A stretch of 64,000 bases of DNA from JBLZUR01 sp048565625 (lineage in GTDB: Bacteria; Pseudomonadota; Alphaproteobacteria; Sphingomonadales; Sphingomonadaceae), in assembly GCF_048565625.1 (NCBI RefSeq), contig NZ_JBLZUR010000002.1:3162001-3226000 (forward strand), read 5' to 3'. How positions within the stretch are numbered: the stretch's first letter is position 1; the number at the start of each line of letters is the position of its first letter. The notes beneath the pieces were generated by a model. It did not search any database, was not told the DNA's origin, and saw nothing but the letters and a program-made list of their open reading frames with translations. The translations under genes and the position numbers were made by a program. Positions 63,767 to 64,000 of this stretch are shown piece by piece.

Positions 63767-64000
63767 TCAGTCGCCTTCACCGCGCGCAGCGACCGCTTGG
63801 CTGATATCGCCAAGAAGATCGCAGATGGCCGACAGATCCTCGTTCATCGTGAACGAGGGATGCGAAATGAACTCCCGCTCCGCGGACTGGAGGAGGGCCG
63901 CTGAAATCCTGGTCGCGAGCATATGATCGGCGCGCAGGTAATGCGGTACGATCCGTTTCTCGCTTTCGCGATCCGCTAAGGTGACGAAGCAGGCCCGCGG
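63767..64000 (-). CDS. Hypothetical protein, C-terminal part, running off the right edge
   Basis: An open frame enters from the right edge and ends at TGA 63769-63767. The 77 residues (ending DISQAVAARGEGD) include ADHMLATRISAALLQSAERE and a DLLGDIS segment, helical and without matches I can name. The length without stops and the amino-acid make-up favour coding. The 257 bp between this and the gene at 63509 hold no frame I can support. Confidence 0.5.
   Translation of the reverse strand, partial: PRACFVTLADRESEKRIVPHYLRADHMLATRISAALLQSAEREFISHPSFTMNEDLSAICDLLGDISQAVAARGEGD

Noticed and set aside
63624..63926. A plus-strand frame beginning MAESRLMESLSALDLTRPE.
   Set aside because: The first 40 codons look plausible but the remainder overlaps the minus-strand frame open at the right edge and becomes Ser/Arg-rich; no ribosome site or family supports it.

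Overview
The window is GC-rich alphaproteobacterial chromosome, most likely from the Sphingomonadales (Sphingomonas-like). The strongest pointers are a soluble sphingomonad-type serine palmitoyltransferase with its dedicated acyl carrier protein, an ATP12 chaperone, DUF1489 and DUF1674 proteins, and a CGTTCGCCCTGAGC-type dyad repeat that I associate with sphingomonads. Genes are packed tightly. Many co-directional neighbours share 4-nt ATGA/GTGA start-stop overlaps, and four convergent pairs end on one shared CTAG.

Left part (1-17 kb): the 5' end of hemC, tsaD, a NUDIX hydrolase and a TPR protein lead into a sphingolipid block. That block holds a GNAT-type acyltransferase resembling bacterial ceramide synthase, a fatty-acid hydroxylase, a GT4 glycosyltransferase, a flippase coupled to lptG and lptF, an operon of DUF2141 protein, lipid kinase and TAM41-like nucleotidyltransferase, a hybrid histidine kinase, spt and an ACP. 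Read together it could make ceramide, modify it to an anionic or glycosylated sphingolipid, and move it across the envelope. The functional links are inferred from gene content.

Middle part (17-41 kb): after mgtE and a DUF1489 gene comes a surface-polysaccharide cluster. It has a GT29-like transferase carrying a perfect in-frame 183-bp tandem duplication, a pyruvyltransferase, GT2, GT4 and GT61 transferases, a sulfotransferase-like protein, several methyltransferases, GDP-fucose synthesis (gmd, fcl) with two fucosyltransferase candidates, and a Kdo/CMP-Kdo cassette (kdsB, histidine-phosphatase-like gene, kdsA, kdsD). Kdo in a sphingolipid organism suggests a Kdo-linked capsule; no kps export genes are inside the window.

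Right part (41-61.7 kb): mostly core genes. These are atp12, HAD phosphatase, rluC-type pseudouridine synthase, crcB, an extensin-like protein, DUF1674, rsmB, rpe, heparinase-like, an M19 dipeptidase, an RNase H-like protein without a standard start codon, a phosphoesterase and a GST. A very unusual glutamate synthase operon follows: gltD, DUF2059 protein, mntA, hepT, gltB, in which a type VII HepT/MntA toxin-antitoxin pair is translationally coupled between the two GOGAT subunits. Then come uppP and an NDUFA9-like protein.

Right end (61.7-64 kb): tRNA-Leu(CAG) is followed by a P4-type integrase cut by an IS5/IS427-group element, then small genes of unknown function. This is the edge of an integrated island.
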